64,000 nt of DNA from an uncultured Tissierellia bacterium (GTDB taxonomy: Bacteria > Bacillota > Clostridia > Tissierellales > Tissierellaceae): contig CAMIXG010000001.1 in assembly GCA_946402705.1 (NCBI GenBank), forward strand, positions 186,001 through 250,000. Reading direction: 5' to 3'. Below, in pieces: positions 18,232 to 29,183 of this stretch. How positions within the stretch are numbered: position 1 is the first letter of the stretch; every line of letters begins with the position of its first letter. The notes beneath the pieces are model-generated. The model made no database searches. It was not told the DNA's origin and was given only the letters and a program-made list of their open reading frames with translations. The position numbers were made by a program, and so were the translations under genes.

Positions 18232-20175
18232 TTATTTAGTTACACTATCTATAAGGGCTCCATCTGCATAGATATCAAATCTAGCTCCTGCTAATCCCTC
18301 TGTTCCAATCCTTACATCTCCTGCTGAAACACTTTGATTATATACTGTTGTTGTTTCGCCATTTTGACTTCTTTCAACTCTTATAACAGTACCTTCTTTA
18401 GCTACATTGATTGTTAACTGTACAGGATTCATTTTTTGCTTATCATCTTTTTTATCTTCTTTTTCTTTATCTTTATCTTTTTCTTCTTTTTCTTTTTCCT
18501 TATCAGTTTCTTTTTTACCGTTACCATCACTGATTTTAACACTTACCACAGTATTTTTATTTAATTCTTCTCCTGTTGGGTAACTTTGCCATACTATAGT
18601 GCCTTTTGGTTCTGAACTTGCTTCTTCATGAGCACTACCTAATTTTAAATTATTTTTTGCAAGTTCTGCTTTAGCCTCATCTAGTGTTAATGCCAATAAT
18701 TTTGGCATTACAATTTTAGTTTCTTCTTTACCTTGGGTTACCTTTACAGTTATTACAGTACCTGCTTCAACTTCTCTACCTGCTGGTATATCTTGTTCTA
18801 TAATTTTTCCAGCTTCTCCTGTTTCAGATTTTACATAGCTTGGGCTTAGTTTAAGTTTCATTCTTCTAGCTATAGTTTCAGCTTGGTATATATTTTGATT
18901 TAAGAAATCTGGCACCTCTACTGGTCCACCATTTTCACTTATGACTATAACAACTGGATAGTCTTTTTTAAACTTAGTTCCTGCTACTGGATCTTGTTCT
19001 ATAACGATTCCAGCCTTTTCATTTTCTACTGGTTTTCTATTTATAGTGTAGGTTATACCTAAATCATCTGCCATTTTTTTAGCTTCTGCTTCTGTTTGCA
19101 GTGTTAAGTCTGGCATAGTTATCTCTTCAGATTTAAATAGGGTCATAACATAGTTTTTTCCAAAAAACACTCCTAAAACTATGACAAATGCTGATACTAT
19201 ACCTAGTATCGATCCCTTTACACTACCCTTGCTCTTTGATTTTGCCTTCTTATTTTTCTTCATTTTTTTAGCTTCCTTTTTTATCTCTTCTGTCGGTAAT
19301 ACTTGTGTGAATGAAGAAGTATCTTCCATGCTATTTTTTTGCACTGGTCTAACATCTACTCTATCAAGTGCTGCTATAACTTCATCTAGGTTTTTAAACC
19401 TGTCTACTTGTTTTTTCTCAACACACTTTAATATGATATCCTCTAAAGCTTGTGGTATATTACTATTTAGTTCTCTTGGTGGAACTATATCTTCTTGTAC
19501 ATGTTTTAAGGCTACAGTTATAGGACTTTCACCCTTATATGGTAGTTCACCTGTTGCCATCTCATACATAACTATACCTAATGAATATATATCAGACCTT
19601 TCATCTGTATAGCCTCCCCTAGCTTGTTCTGGAGAGAAATAATGCACTGAGCCTAGGGCCTCTGATGTTGATGATATTGTAGAACTTGTAGCAGCTCTTG
19701 CTATACCAAAATCCATGACCTTTATTTGATTGTCTTCATCCACCATAATATTTTGTGGTTTTATATCCCTATGGATTATATCATTTCTATGGGCTTCCTT
19801 TAGAGCAAGTCCTATTTCTCTTGTATATTCAATAGTTCTTGCAGGTCCAAATTTACCCTCTCTTCTAAGCTTATCCTTAAGAGTTTCTCCCTTTACATAC
19901 TCCATGACAATATAATATACTGCCTTTCCATCTATTTCGTCTGTTCCCACATCATATATATTTACTATATTTGAATGTGAAAGAGAAGCTGCTGCCTGAG
20001 ATTCCATTCTAAACTTTGTTACAAACTCTTCATCTCTTGCAAACTCATCTTTTAATATTTTTATAGCAACATATCTGTTTAAAAGCCTACATTTTGCCTT
20101 ATATACTGTTGCCATTCCACCTGTTCCTATTACTTCTAATAGTTCATACCTTCCACCTAATAGATTACCTATCAT
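18232..20175 (-). CDS. prkC: PASTA-domain Ser/Thr protein kinase
   Basis: IIHRDIKPQNIMVD kinase core, one TM, three PASTA-like repeats, KE-rich linker and extra C-terminal region. Confidence 0.95.
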   Translation of the reverse strand: MIGNLLGGRYELLEVIGTGGMATVYKAKCRLLNRYVAIKILKDEFARDEEFVTKFRMESQAAASLSHSNIVNIYDVGTDEIDGKAVYYIVMEYVKGETLKDKLRREGKFGPARTIEYTREIGLALKEAHRNDIIHRDIKPQNIMVDEDNQIKVMDFGIARAATSSTISSTSEALGSVHYFSPEQARGGYTDERSDIYSLGIVMYEMATGELPYKGESPITVALKHVQEDIVPPRELNSNIPQALEDIILKCVEKKQVDRFKNLDEVIAALDRVDVRPVQKNSMEDTSSFTQVLPTEEIKKEAKKMKKNKKAKSKSKGSVKGSILGIVSAFVIVLGVFFGKNYVMTLFKSEEITMPDLTLQTEAEAKKMADDLGITYTINRKPVENEKAGIVIEQDPVAGTKFKKDYPVVIVISENGGPVEVPDFLNQNIYQAETIARRMKLKLSPSYVKSETGEAGKIIEQDIPAGREVEAGTVITVKVTQGKEETKIVMPKLLALTLDEAKAELAKNNLKLGSAHEEASSEPKGTIVWQSYPTGEELNKNTVVSVKISDGNGKKETDKEKEKEEKDKDKEKEDKKDDKQKMNPVQLTINVAKEGTVIRVERSQNGETTTVYNQSVSAGDVRIGTEGLAGARFDIYADGALIDSVTK

Positions 20176-20918
20176 TTCTTCACCTCATTACTGAATTTGA
20201 TGGCTATTATAGTGCTGTTATCTAATCCGCCACGATTATTTGCTGCTGTTATTATATCTTCACAAGAAGTTTGTAGATTTTGTGAATTATTAAATTCTTC
20301 TAAGATTTCTTCATCTTTTAGCATATTAGTGATTCCATCTGTCATTATAAGTAATATATCTTCTTTTTTAAACTTTTCTTTGATTAAGTCTATCTCTATT
20401 ATACTGCTACTACCTATAGCTCTAGTTATCATATTTTTCTTAGGATGATTTCTAGCTTCTTCCTTAGTAATTCCACCATATTTTACTAGTTGATTTACAA
20501 AAGAATGATCTTCTGTAAGTTGTTCCATTTCATTGTTTCTTATCAAATATGCACGACTATCTCCCACATGTCCTAGATAAAAATATTTTTCACCTATATA
20601 ACAAAGTATAATTGTTGTGCCCATACCAGTATAACATTCATCCTCTAAAGATTTTAAATAAATTTTTGTATTTGCTTCTTCCATTGAAGTTTTAATAGCC
20701 TTAAGTATTTCATCTTCTCCAAATAAATCATCTTTATTTTCTTCAAAATTATTTGCTATAATCTCTTTTGCCATACTGCTGGCTACTTCTCCAGCCTTAT
20801 GTCCTCCCATACCATCTGCTATGATATAGATAGGAATATTTTTATCATCTGATACATAATATGTATCTTGATTTATTTTACGAACTTTACCTACATCTGA
20901 TTTAGCTCCAACAACCAT
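20172..20918 (-). CDS. PP2C-family Ser/Thr phosphatase (Stp/PrpC)
   Basis: VRKINQDTYYV; IADGMGGHKAGEVAS; 4-nt overlap with prkC. Confidence 0.95.
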   Translation of the reverse strand: MVVGAKSDVGKVRKINQDTYYVSDDKNIPIYIIADGMGGHKAGEVASSMAKEIIANNFEENKDDLFGEDEILKAIKTSMEEANTKIYLKSLEDECYTGMGTTIILCYIGEKYFYLGHVGDSRAYLIRNNEMEQLTEDHSFVNQLVKYGGITKEEARNHPKKNMITRAIGSSSIIEIDLIKEKFKKEDILLIMTDGITNMLKDEEILEEFNNSQNLQTSCEDIITAANNRGGLDNSTIIAIKFSNEVKK

Positions 20919-20927
20919 ATAATCACC

Positions 20928-21977
20928 TCATATATTATTATTTTCTATGATAGAACGTCTTAGCTGACCACAAGAAGCACTTATATCTCTTCCCATTTCT
21001 CGTCTAACTGTAGTTTTTACTCCCAATTTTTCCAACTGCTTTTTAAACTTTGCTATATGACTATCTGAAGGGTTTATTTGTTTATATTCTTTTATTGGAT
21101 TAAGTGGTATTAAATTTAAATGTGATTCTAAATCTCCAAATAAACTTGCCAGTTTCTTAGCATCTTCCATACTATCATTTATACCTTCAATCAAAGTATA
21201 TTCAAAGGTTATTCTTCTATTAGCTTTTCCATTATAATATCTACAAGCCTCTAAAATTTCATCTATACTATATTTCTTAGATATGGGCATTATTTCTTTT
21301 CTTTTCTCATCATAGGCTGAATGAAGAGATATGGCTAAGGTTACAGGTATATCTTCATCTGCCAAATCATATATCTTTGGAACCACGCCACATGTTGATA
21401 GGGTTATACTTCTAGCACTTATATTTCTACCCTTTTCATCATTTATCAGTTTTAGAAACTTCACAACATTATCATAATTATCAAGTGGCTCTCCACTTCC
21501 CATCAATACTATATTGCTAATATTTTTGTCTAAATCTCTTTCTATAGTATATATTTCACTTATCATCTCTGCTGGAGTTAAGTTTCTTATTAAACCATCC
21601 TTTGTAGATGCGCAGAAAGAACAGTTCATCCTACATCCCACCTGAGTTGATATACAAATAGAAGTACCATGTTTATATTCCATTGCTACAGCCTCTATTA
21701 TATTACCATCATTTAAGAGATACAAATATTTTTTAGTATCATCTATTTCAGATTGATATTTTTCATATATTTTTACATTATTTATAAAACTAACTTCATT
21801 TAATTTACTTCTAAGTTCCTTAGATATTGTTTGAATATCTTCTATGGAAGTCCCCTTATTTTTATGAATATAATTAAATATCTGCTGCGCTCTAAACTTC
21901 TTATCTCCCAATTCTACAACTAAGTCTTCCAACTCTTTTAGACTTAGACCATTTAATTCTATCTTCAATAATCCCAC
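20928..21977 (-). CDS. rlmN: 23S rRNA (adenine2503-C2)-methyltransferase RlmN
   Basis: GCRMNCSFCAST radical SAM motif; SLHSAYDEKR. Confidence 0.96.
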   Translation of the reverse strand: MGLLKIELNGLSLKELEDLVVELGDKKFRAQQIFNYIHKNKGTSIEDIQTISKELRSKLNEVSFINNVKIYEKYQSEIDDTKKYLYLLNDGNIIEAVAMEYKHGTSICISTQVGCRMNCSFCASTKDGLIRNLTPAEMISEIYTIERDLDKNISNIVLMGSGEPLDNYDNVVKFLKLINDEKGRNISARSITLSTCGVVPKIYDLADEDIPVTLAISLHSAYDEKRKEIMPISKKYSIDEILEACRYYNGKANRRITFEYTLIEGINDSMEDAKKLASLFGDLESHLNLIPLNPIKEYKQINPSDSHIAKFKKQLEKLGVKTTVRREMGRDISASCGQLRRSIIENNNI

Positions 21978-21984
21978 TCCATTA

Positions 21985-23274
21985 TTATTTTTTAACTAGT
22001 TTACAAATGAAAAATCCATCTGTTTCATCTATATTTGGAAATATTCTTATCATATCTCCTTCTTTTTTAAAGTCTTCATTTTCTTTTAGAAATTTATCTA
22101 TTATAGATTCATTTTCTTCTCTATTTATAGTACAAGTACTATATACTAATGTTCCACCTGATTTAACATAGTTTTTTGAAACACTAAGTATTTCATATTG
22201 TAGCTTTGATAGCTCAATTATATCATCATAACTTCTATTATACTTTATTTCTGGACTTCCCATTATAGTTCCAAGTCCTGAACAAGGAGCATCTACTAAG
22301 CAATAATCTACCATATTTACTAAAGTTTTATCTAAGCTTATAGCATCAAACTCTTCTGTTTCAATATTTTTAAGCTTTAGCCTCTTAGTATTCTCCCTTA
22401 CAAGCTTTAGTCTATGTTCATATATATCTCTGGCTATAACCCTACCAGTATTATTCATTATTTCACCCAAATGGATTGACTTACCACCAGGAGCTGAACA
22501 AACATCTAAAACCAATGAATCTTCTTTAGGATTTATGACTTCTCCAACTAGAGTACTTCCCTCTCCCTGAACAGTAAATAAACCATTTTTAAATAGGTCT
22601 GTCTTAAATATATTCTTAGGATTATCTATTATTATTGTATCTTTTGAAATTTTACTATCCCTTATACTATATCCCAAATTTATTAATTCTTCTTTAAGAT
22701 TTTCTTTAGATGTGGTTAATCTATTGAATCTTATAGCAAAATGTGGTACTTGATTATTAGCCTTGCATAAGTCCTCTGTAAAATCCAAGCCAAACTGTTT
22801 TTCCCAATATTCTACTAGCCACATAGGATGAGAATATTTTATAGAAATATACTCTTTTTTATCCTTAGCACTTATTTTACCTAGATTTTCTTTATCTCTT
22901 GATATATTTCTAAGCACTCCATTTACAAAACCTATACTTCCCTTGTTTCCAAATTTTTTAGCCAACTTTACAGACTCATTAACTGCTGCATTATCTGGTA
23001 CCTTATCTAAGAAATACATCTGATATATTCCCATTAATAAAGTTGAATATATTTTACTATGTATTTTTTTCATCCTAACTTTTGATACTTTTTTCAAGAT
23101 ATATTCTAAGTATATCTTGTTTTCAATAACTCCATATACAAGCTCTCTTATAAAGGCTTCATCTGAATATACTTCATATTTTTTTATATTGCTATTTAAA
23201 GTTATATTTGAATATGCCTTATTATATAAAACATCTTCTATTATAAGTACTGCTACTTCTCTTGCGTCTTTCAT
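21985..23274 (-). CDS. rsmB: 16S rRNA (cytosine967-C5)-methyltransferase RsmB
   Basis: DVCSAPGGKSIHLGE; VDAPCSGLGT. Confidence 0.95.
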   Translation of the reverse strand: MKDAREVAVLIIEDVLYNKAYSNITLNSNIKKYEVYSDEAFIRELVYGVIENKIYLEYILKKVSKVRMKKIHSKIYSTLLMGIYQMYFLDKVPDNAAVNESVKLAKKFGNKGSIGFVNGVLRNISRDKENLGKISAKDKKEYISIKYSHPMWLVEYWEKQFGLDFTEDLCKANNQVPHFAIRFNRLTTSKENLKEELINLGYSIRDSKISKDTIIIDNPKNIFKTDLFKNGLFTVQGEGSTLVGEVINPKEDSLVLDVCSAPGGKSIHLGEIMNNTGRVIARDIYEHRLKLVRENTKRLKLKNIETEEFDAISLDKTLVNMVDYCLVDAPCSGLGTIMGSPEIKYNRSYDDIIELSKLQYEILSVSKNYVKSGGTLVYSTCTINREENESIIDKFLKENEDFKKEGDMIRIFPNIDETDGFFICKLVKK

Positions 23275-23316
23275 TTTACACTCCTCATAAAATAGAAAAT
23301 AGGGGTAGTCCCCCTA

Positions 23317-24039
23317 TTAGTCTCTCCTTCTATTCACATAACTAAGTATTCTTAATAACTCTCCTATAGATACTAATATAGCTGCTATATAAGTCATTGC
23401 AGCTGCTTGTAATACCTTTTTTGCTCCATCTACTTTTTCATAAGATAGAATTCCATTTTCAAGTTGTACCAAGGCTCTTTTACTTGCATCAATCTCAACT
23501 GGTAATGTTATAACTTGAAAAAATACAACTGCTAAAAATAAAGCTATAGCAATTTGTATAAAAGCTTCACTCACTAATGAACCTGCCCCACTAAAAGCAA
23601 ATCCTATGAAGATTAAAATCCAAACAAACTTATTACCTATGTTCACTACTGGTACTATAGAATTTCTAAGTTTAAGTGGTACATATCCTTCTGCATCTTG
23701 GATTGCATGTCCAACTTCATGTGCTGCAACCCCAAAAGCTGCTATATCATTTCCATCATAAACTGCACTTGATAACCTTAAAACTTTTGTCCTTGGGTCA
23801 TAGTGGTCTGATAACTGACCTGCTACTCTTTCAATCCTAACATTAGTAAGCCCATTTCTATCAAGTATAGTTCTAGCCACATCACAACCATTATAATCTG
23901 TTCCACTAGCTACCTGACTATATTTTGCAAATCTGCTTTTTATAAGACTTTGAGCCCAAATAGAAACTATCACAGCTGGTAAAACAAACATTATCCAAGA
24001 TGTATAGTAACCAGGTCCAAATAAAAATCCATTCATCAT
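23317..24039 (-). CDS. YugP-like zinc metallopeptidase
   Basis: AFGVAAHEVGHAIQDAEGY HExxH motif with TM segments. Confidence 0.93.
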   Translation of the reverse strand: MMNGFLFGPGYYTSWIMFVLPAVIVSIWAQSLIKSRFAKYSQVASGTDYNGCDVARTILDRNGLTNVRIERVAGQLSDHYDPRTKVLRLSSAVYDGNDIAAFGVAAHEVGHAIQDAEGYVPLKLRNSIVPVVNIGNKFVWILIFIGFAFSGAGSLVSEAFIQIAIALFLAVVFFQVITLPVEIDASKRALVQLENGILSYEKVDGAKKVLQAAAMTYIAAILVSIGELLRILSYVNRRRD

Positions 24040-24052
24040 ACAATCATCTCCA

Positions 24053-24982
24053 TTATTTAAAAACTATACCACTTTCTATTGAGTTTCCCTTTAAATAATC
24101 AGCTACCAACATTTTCTTCTTATTTGGAAACTGTATTTCAAAAACTTTTAGTAAACCCTGTCCACATTTTATATATATATACTCTTTATCCACTCTTACT
24201 ATCTGTCCTAATGGAACTTCTATATCTTCATCACTTACTTCTGCCCCATGTATCTTAACTATTTCATCATTAAGATAGGTAAAAGCTGATGGCCAAGGTT
24301 TAAGTCCTCTAATTAGATTCCTAATTTCAAAAGCTGACTTGTTCCAATCTATATGTCCCAGTTCCTTGTTCATCATTGATGCATAAGAAGATAAACTATC
24401 ATCTTGTTTCTTTTTACTTAAGCTTCCATCTACTAGTCCTAATATGGCTTCTGGTAACATTTTTCCACCAAGTTTTGATAACTTTTCTGTTATAGTTATA
24501 GCATCATCTTCATCTTCTATAGCTATACTTTCTTTTAATATCATGTCTCCAGTATCCAGACCTTCTTGGATTTCCATTATAGTTACACCAGTTTCCTTTT
24601 CACCATCTATTATAGACCAATTAATAGGAGCCGCCCCTCTGTATTTTGGAAGCAAGGAGGCATGAACATTTATAATATCATATTTAGGTATTTCTAAAAT
24701 AGATTTTCTTATTATTTGTCCATAGGCTACCACTACTATAAAGTCTGGATCAAGTGCCTTTATTTTTTCAACTGACTCTTTAGAGTTTACATTCTTAGGC
24801 TGATAAACTTCAAATCCCAGCTCTAAGGCTTTTTCCTTAACAGGTGTGGCTTGTAGCTTCTTTCCTCTACCTTTTGGTTTATCTTCCTGTGTTATAACTA
24901 AATCTACAGTATATCCTGACTCATGGAGTGAAACTAAACTTGGCACTGCAAACTCAGGAGTTCCCATAAATACTATTTTCAT
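24053..24982 (-). CDS. fmt: methionyl-tRNA formyltransferase
   Basis: MKIVFMGTPEFAVPSL; HASLLPKYRGAAPI. Confidence 0.97.
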   Translation of the reverse strand: MKIVFMGTPEFAVPSLVSLHESGYTVDLVITQEDKPKGRGKKLQATPVKEKALELGFEVYQPKNVNSKESVEKIKALDPDFIVVVAYGQIIRKSILEIPKYDIINVHASLLPKYRGAAPINWSIIDGEKETGVTIMEIQEGLDTGDMILKESIAIEDEDDAITITEKLSKLGGKMLPEAILGLVDGSLSKKKQDDSLSSYASMMNKELGHIDWNKSAFEIRNLIRGLKPWPSAFTYLNDEIVKIHGAEVSDEDIEVPLGQIVRVDKEYIYIKCGQGLLKVFEIQFPNKKKMLVADYLKGNSIESGIVFK

Positions 24983-24983
24983 T

Positions 24984-25457
24984 TTATTCACCATCTTCTT
25001 CTAAAAATATTTCCTCTGTCATCTTATCTATATACAATATTCCATCTAAATGGTCTGTCTCATGGCAAATTATTCTAGCTAAAAAACCTTTTGCCTCCAA
25101 GACTAACTCTTCTCCATTTTCATTCAAATACTTAACCTTTACATCACTAGGTCTATCAACTAGTCCATTTCTATTAGGTACAGATAAACAACCTTCCATA
25201 TCTGATAGACAACCTTCTGATTCTAATATAACAGGGTTAACCATCTTTATGGTTCCTCTTCCACTACCATCATTTACAACTATTACTCTTTTAAGGATGC
25301 CTATTTGTGGTGCTGCAAGGCCTACTCCATCTGCATGATGCATAGTTTCATCCATATCTTCTAAAAGCTCTACTATTCTATCTGTTACTTCATCTACTTC
25401 TCTAGATTTTTTTCTAAGAATTGGATCTCCATCTAATCTTATTTGTCTTATTGCCAT
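24984..25457 (-). CDS. def: peptide deformylase
   Basis: GVGLAAPQIG; EGCLS; HETDHLDG. Confidence 0.97.
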   Translation of the reverse strand: MAIRQIRLDGDPILRKKSREVDEVTDRIVELLEDMDETMHHADGVGLAAPQIGILKRVIVVNDGSGRGTIKMVNPVILESEGCLSDMEGCLSVPNRNGLVDRPSDVKVKYLNENGEELVLEAKGFLARIICHETDHLDGILYIDKMTEEIFLEEDGE

Positions 25458-25472
25458 TTTATAACCTCCATT

Positions 25473-27926
25473 TTAAATTATTGATGTAGGATTAATATCT
25501 ACACTCAGCTTTATATCTTTCAAATTTATTTTATTAATATTTTCTATACCTATATTTTTAACTATTTTTTTGACTAAAAACATCTCACTATCATCTGCTT
25601 TTATCATAATATGCCATCTAAAATTGTTTTTTATTTTCTCAAGTCCTGCTGGATAGGGTCCTAAAATTTGAACCTTTCCACTTAGGTACTCATTAGCTTC
25701 TATTTCTTTATAAAGAGCAATTTTGATATCACCTATACTTTGCCTAACTCTATTATACCCTTCTCCATAAACTAAAATGTTTACAATATTCTTAAAAGGT
25801 GGGTAGGCAAAAGCCTTTCTAATCCTTAATTCTTCCTCATAAAAACCCTCATAGTTATGTTCTTTAGCATATTGCAGACTATAATGTTCTGGATTATAGC
25901 TTTGAAGTATTACCCTTCCCAAGTCTTTACTCCTACCAGCCCTACCTGCTACCTGAGTAGTTAGCTGAAAAGATCTCTCACTGGATCTAAAATCTGGTAG
26001 GTTTAAAGTAGTATCTGCAGCTATTATACCCACTAAAGTAACATTTTCAAAATCTAATCCCTTAGATATCATTTGTGTTCCTATTAGAATATCTATCTCC
26101 TTAGCCTTCATCCTACCTAGTGTTTCCTCATAACTATTTTTTTGCCCCATTGTATCTGTATCCATTCTTGCTACAGTGGCGTCTTTAAACATCTCTCTAG
26201 TTATATATTCAACCTGTTCTGTTCCTATACCAAAATGTTTTATATATTCACTTCCACATTCTGGACATAATTTTGGGACTATTTGTGTGTCCCCACAATA
26301 GTGACATTTAACCCTTCCAATATTCTTATGATAGGTCATAGATACATCACAGGACTTACATTTTAAAACATAACCACAGGCCCTACATGATATGAAAGAT
26401 GTAAAACCTCTTTTATTTAAAAATAGTATGGTCTGCTTTTTGTTTTCCAAATTATATTTTATACCATCATAAAGAGCCTTACTAAATATAGTTTTATTAC
26501 CTAATTCTAGCTCTTCCCTCATGTCTATGATATTGACTTCTGGCATATTTTTATTTACCCTTTCTTCCAAGGTAAGTAATTTATACTTCATCATGTCCTT
26601 TGCCTTATAATAAGTTTCTATGCTTGGAGTCGCTGTACCTAATACAAGGCTGGCATTTTCAAGTTCTATCCTTTTTCTAGCCACTTCAATTGTATCATAC
26701 TTAGGATTATTTGACGATTTGTAACTATCTTCATGCTCCTCATCTATTATAATTAATCCTAAATCTTTGACTGGAGCAAAAACCGCTGATCTTGCCCCAA
26801 CTACAATTTTAACCTTACCATCTCTTATCATTCTCCATTGGTCAAATCTTTCTCCACTTGATAGTTTGCTATGAAGAACTGCTACTTGACCTTTAAACCT
26901 GCCTATAAATCTGTCTATAGTCTGTGGTGTAAGAGCTATCTCTGGAACTAAAATAATAGAGTCTTTTCCCTCTTCTATCATTTTTTCAACTAACTGAAGA
27001 TATATTTCCGTTTTACCACTACCAGTTACTCCGTGGATTAAATAGGTATCTTGTCCCCCATTTATTATCTTATTATAGACATTTTCTTGCTCTTTATTTA
27101 ATATAAATTTATTATATTTTTCTATTTTTTTACTTACAGGATTTCTGACTACTTCCCTGTCTTCTACCAATAGAATGTTTTTCTTTTCCAAAGTTTTTAT
27201 TGGAGAATTACTTATTTCCAAGTCTGTCATTATATCCTTTAACCTAGCTTCTAAACCATCTTGCTCAAGTAGGTAATCTATAACTTCTAGTTGCTTTTTA
27301 CTGATTTTTTCATGGTCTTGATTATCTCTGGACTTTAGCCTTACTAGTTTTTCATACTTTTTATTTATCTCAGTATTTATGTCTATATAAATCTCAATAA
27401 ACTTTCGATTATCTAAACTTGTTAGAAAATCATTTATTTTATTTATCTTTAGTTCCTCTTTAAGCTTTGATAAAAGTACATAATCTTTATTTTCTAAGTA
27501 ACTGATTATCTTTACTTCTTCTGCTTCTAAGTTTAGTAACAAACTATAATCTATACTTTCACCTAGCCTTATAAAGGTATTAATTCGCTTATAATTACCA
27601 GGTGGTAATACTAGATTTAATCCATCTAAATAAGAAGCTAGATAAAACTCACTTATCCACTTACTAAGCTTAAGTAAATTATCAGATATAATAGGCTTAT
27701 CATCCAATATATCAATTATGGACTTTAGTTTATATTTGGACTGGAAGTCTTCAAGTAGGTTTATGACTATGCCCTGTATATTTTTATTTCCCTTACCAAA
27801 TGGAACTATAACCCTCATGCCAGGTTTTACTACGCCCTTAAGATTCTCGTCTATCTTATAAGTAAAAGGCTTATCTGTATTTATAGAATTATTTTCAACT
27901 ATTACTTCTGCAAAATTAAAATTCAT
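25473..27926 (-). CDS. priA: primosomal protein N' (replication restart helicase)
   Basis: GVTGSGKTEIYL; DEEHEDSYK; zinc-binding Cys pairs CRACGYVLKCKSCD. Confidence 0.97.
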   Translation of the reverse strand: MNFNFAEVIVENNSINTDKPFTYKIDENLKGVVKPGMRVIVPFGKGNKNIQGIVINLLEDFQSKYKLKSIIDILDDKPIISDNLLKLSKWISEFYLASYLDGLNLVLPPGNYKRINTFIRLGESIDYSLLLNLEAEEVKIISYLENKDYVLLSKLKEELKINKINDFLTSLDNRKFIEIYIDINTEINKKYEKLVRLKSRDNQDHEKISKKQLEVIDYLLEQDGLEARLKDIMTDLEISNSPIKTLEKKNILLVEDREVVRNPVSKKIEKYNKFILNKEQENVYNKIINGGQDTYLIHGVTGSGKTEIYLQLVEKMIEEGKDSIILVPEIALTPQTIDRFIGRFKGQVAVLHSKLSSGERFDQWRMIRDGKVKIVVGARSAVFAPVKDLGLIIIDEEHEDSYKSSNNPKYDTIEVARKRIELENASLVLGTATPSIETYYKAKDMMKYKLLTLEERVNKNMPEVNIIDMREELELGNKTIFSKALYDGIKYNLENKKQTILFLNKRGFTSFISCRACGYVLKCKSCDVSMTYHKNIGRVKCHYCGDTQIVPKLCPECGSEYIKHFGIGTEQVEYITREMFKDATVARMDTDTMGQKNSYEETLGRMKAKEIDILIGTQMISKGLDFENVTLVGIIAADTTLNLPDFRSSERSFQLTTQVAGRAGRSKDLGRVILQSYNPEHYSLQYAKEHNYEGFYEEELRIRKAFAYPPFKNIVNILVYGEGYNRVRQSIGDIKIALYKEIEANEYLSGKVQILGPYPAGLEKIKNNFRWHIMIKADDSEMFLVKKIVKNIGIENINKINLKDIKLSVDINPTSII

Positions 27927-27939
27927 TAAACCATCCTTT

Positions 27940-27978
27940 ATAAAACAAAAGCTAGATATTATCTAGCTTTTGTTTTTA
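27940..27978 (-). terminator. intrinsic terminator overlapping the coaBC stop
   Basis: ACAAAAGCTAGAT/ATCTAGCTTTTGT. Confidence 0.7.
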
Positions 27979-29167
27979 ATATATCTTTTACTTTATCTAA
28001 TATAATCACTGCAACATCTTTTTTATCCATTAAAGGATAGTCAGTTCTATTTTTTTCCCTATCTATTATAGTAACTAGATTAGTTTCTCCATCAAAACCT
28101 GCGCCCTTTATAGTTACATCATTTGCCACTATAAAATCCAGATTTTTTTTATCTATTTTTTTACTGGCATTTTCTATTAAGTCATTTGTTTCAGCAGCAA
28201 AACCAACCATTATCTTATCTGCTTTTTTCTTGCCAAAATATGCTGCAATATCAGGATTTTCTATAAAATCAATGGTTAATTCATTATCATCTATTTTTTT
28301 CTTGATTTTTTTATCAGCTACATTTTTAGGTCTATAATCAGAAGGTGCTGCAGATTTTATTAAAACATCTGTAGCTTCAAAGTATTTTTCAACAGCATCT
28401 TTCATCTCTAGTGTTGTATCAACCCTAATTAGATTAACTCCTTCTGGTGGAGTAAGCTTAGTTGGTCCTGTTATAAGGTTTACAACTGCCCCTCTATCAA
28501 CTGCATTCTTAGCTATGCTATATCCCATTTTTCCGCTAGATTTGTTTGATAGGTATCTAACTGGATCAAGTGGTTCTATAGTTGGTCCCGCAGTTATGGT
28601 TATGTTTACGCCCTTTAAATCCTTCTCTACAAAATACGATTTAATATATTCTAAAATTTCTGCTGGTTCAGACATTTTACCTGAACCCACATCTCCACAA
28701 GCTAGTAACCCAGAAGTTGGATTTACAAACTCATATCCAAGTTTTTTTAGCTTAGACATATTTTCCTGCACTATTGGGTTTTCATACATGACAGTATTCA
28801 TAGCTGGAACTAAAACAACTTGAGCCTTTGTTGCCATTACAACAGTACTTAAAAGATCATCTGAAATACCATTTGCTATTTTCCCAATTATATTTGCTGT
28901 GGCTGGTGCTATTACTAATATATCCGCCTTTTTCGCCAATGATATATGCTCCACATCATAATGTGTTATCTCACTAAACATCTTGTGATGTACAACATTA
29001 TTAGACATTGTTTGAAAAGTTAAGGGTGTAACAAATTCTTTAGCACCATCTGTCATTATTACTTCTACATTTGCCTGTTCTTTTTTTAATCTACTAACTA
29101 AATCAACAGACTTATATACTGCAATACCTCCAGTAACTCCTAAAACTACTGTCTTATCCTTAAGCAT
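27959..29167 (-). CDS. coaBC: phosphopantothenoylcysteine decarboxylase/phosphopantothenate-cysteine ligase
   Basis: GVTGGIAVYKSVDLVSRL; PAMNTVMYENP; ITAGPTIEPLDPVRYLSNKSSGKMG. Confidence 0.97.
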   Translation of the reverse strand: MLKDKTVVLGVTGGIAVYKSVDLVSRLKKEQANVEVIMTDGAKEFVTPLTFQTMSNNVVHHKMFSEITHYDVEHISLAKKADILVIAPATANIIGKIANGISDDLLSTVVMATKAQVVLVPAMNTVMYENPIVQENMSKLKKLGYEFVNPTSGLLACGDVGSGKMSEPAEILEYIKSYFVEKDLKGVNITITAGPTIEPLDPVRYLSNKSSGKMGYSIAKNAVDRGAVVNLITGPTKLTPPEGVNLIRVDTTLEMKDAVEKYFEATDVLIKSAAPSDYRPKNVADKKIKKKIDDNELTIDFIENPDIAAYFGKKKADKIMVGFAAETNDLIENASKKIDKKNLDFIVANDVTIKGAGFDGETNLVTIIDREKNRTDYPLMDKKDVAVIILDKVKDILKTKAR

Positions 29168-29183
29168 TTAACCACTCCTTAGA

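Noticed and set aside
19181-19612. + strand 143 aa ORF antisense to prkC
   Set aside because: Ser/Phe-rich mirror translation of a conserved kinase gene; no SD; spurious.
23285-23310. GGGGTAGTCCCC hairpin between the zinc peptidase and rsmB
   Set aside because: Short stem and poor T-run; not convincing as terminator or regulator.
28515-28823. + strand 102 aa ORF antisense to coaBC
   Set aside because: Complete overlap with conserved coaBC; spurious.
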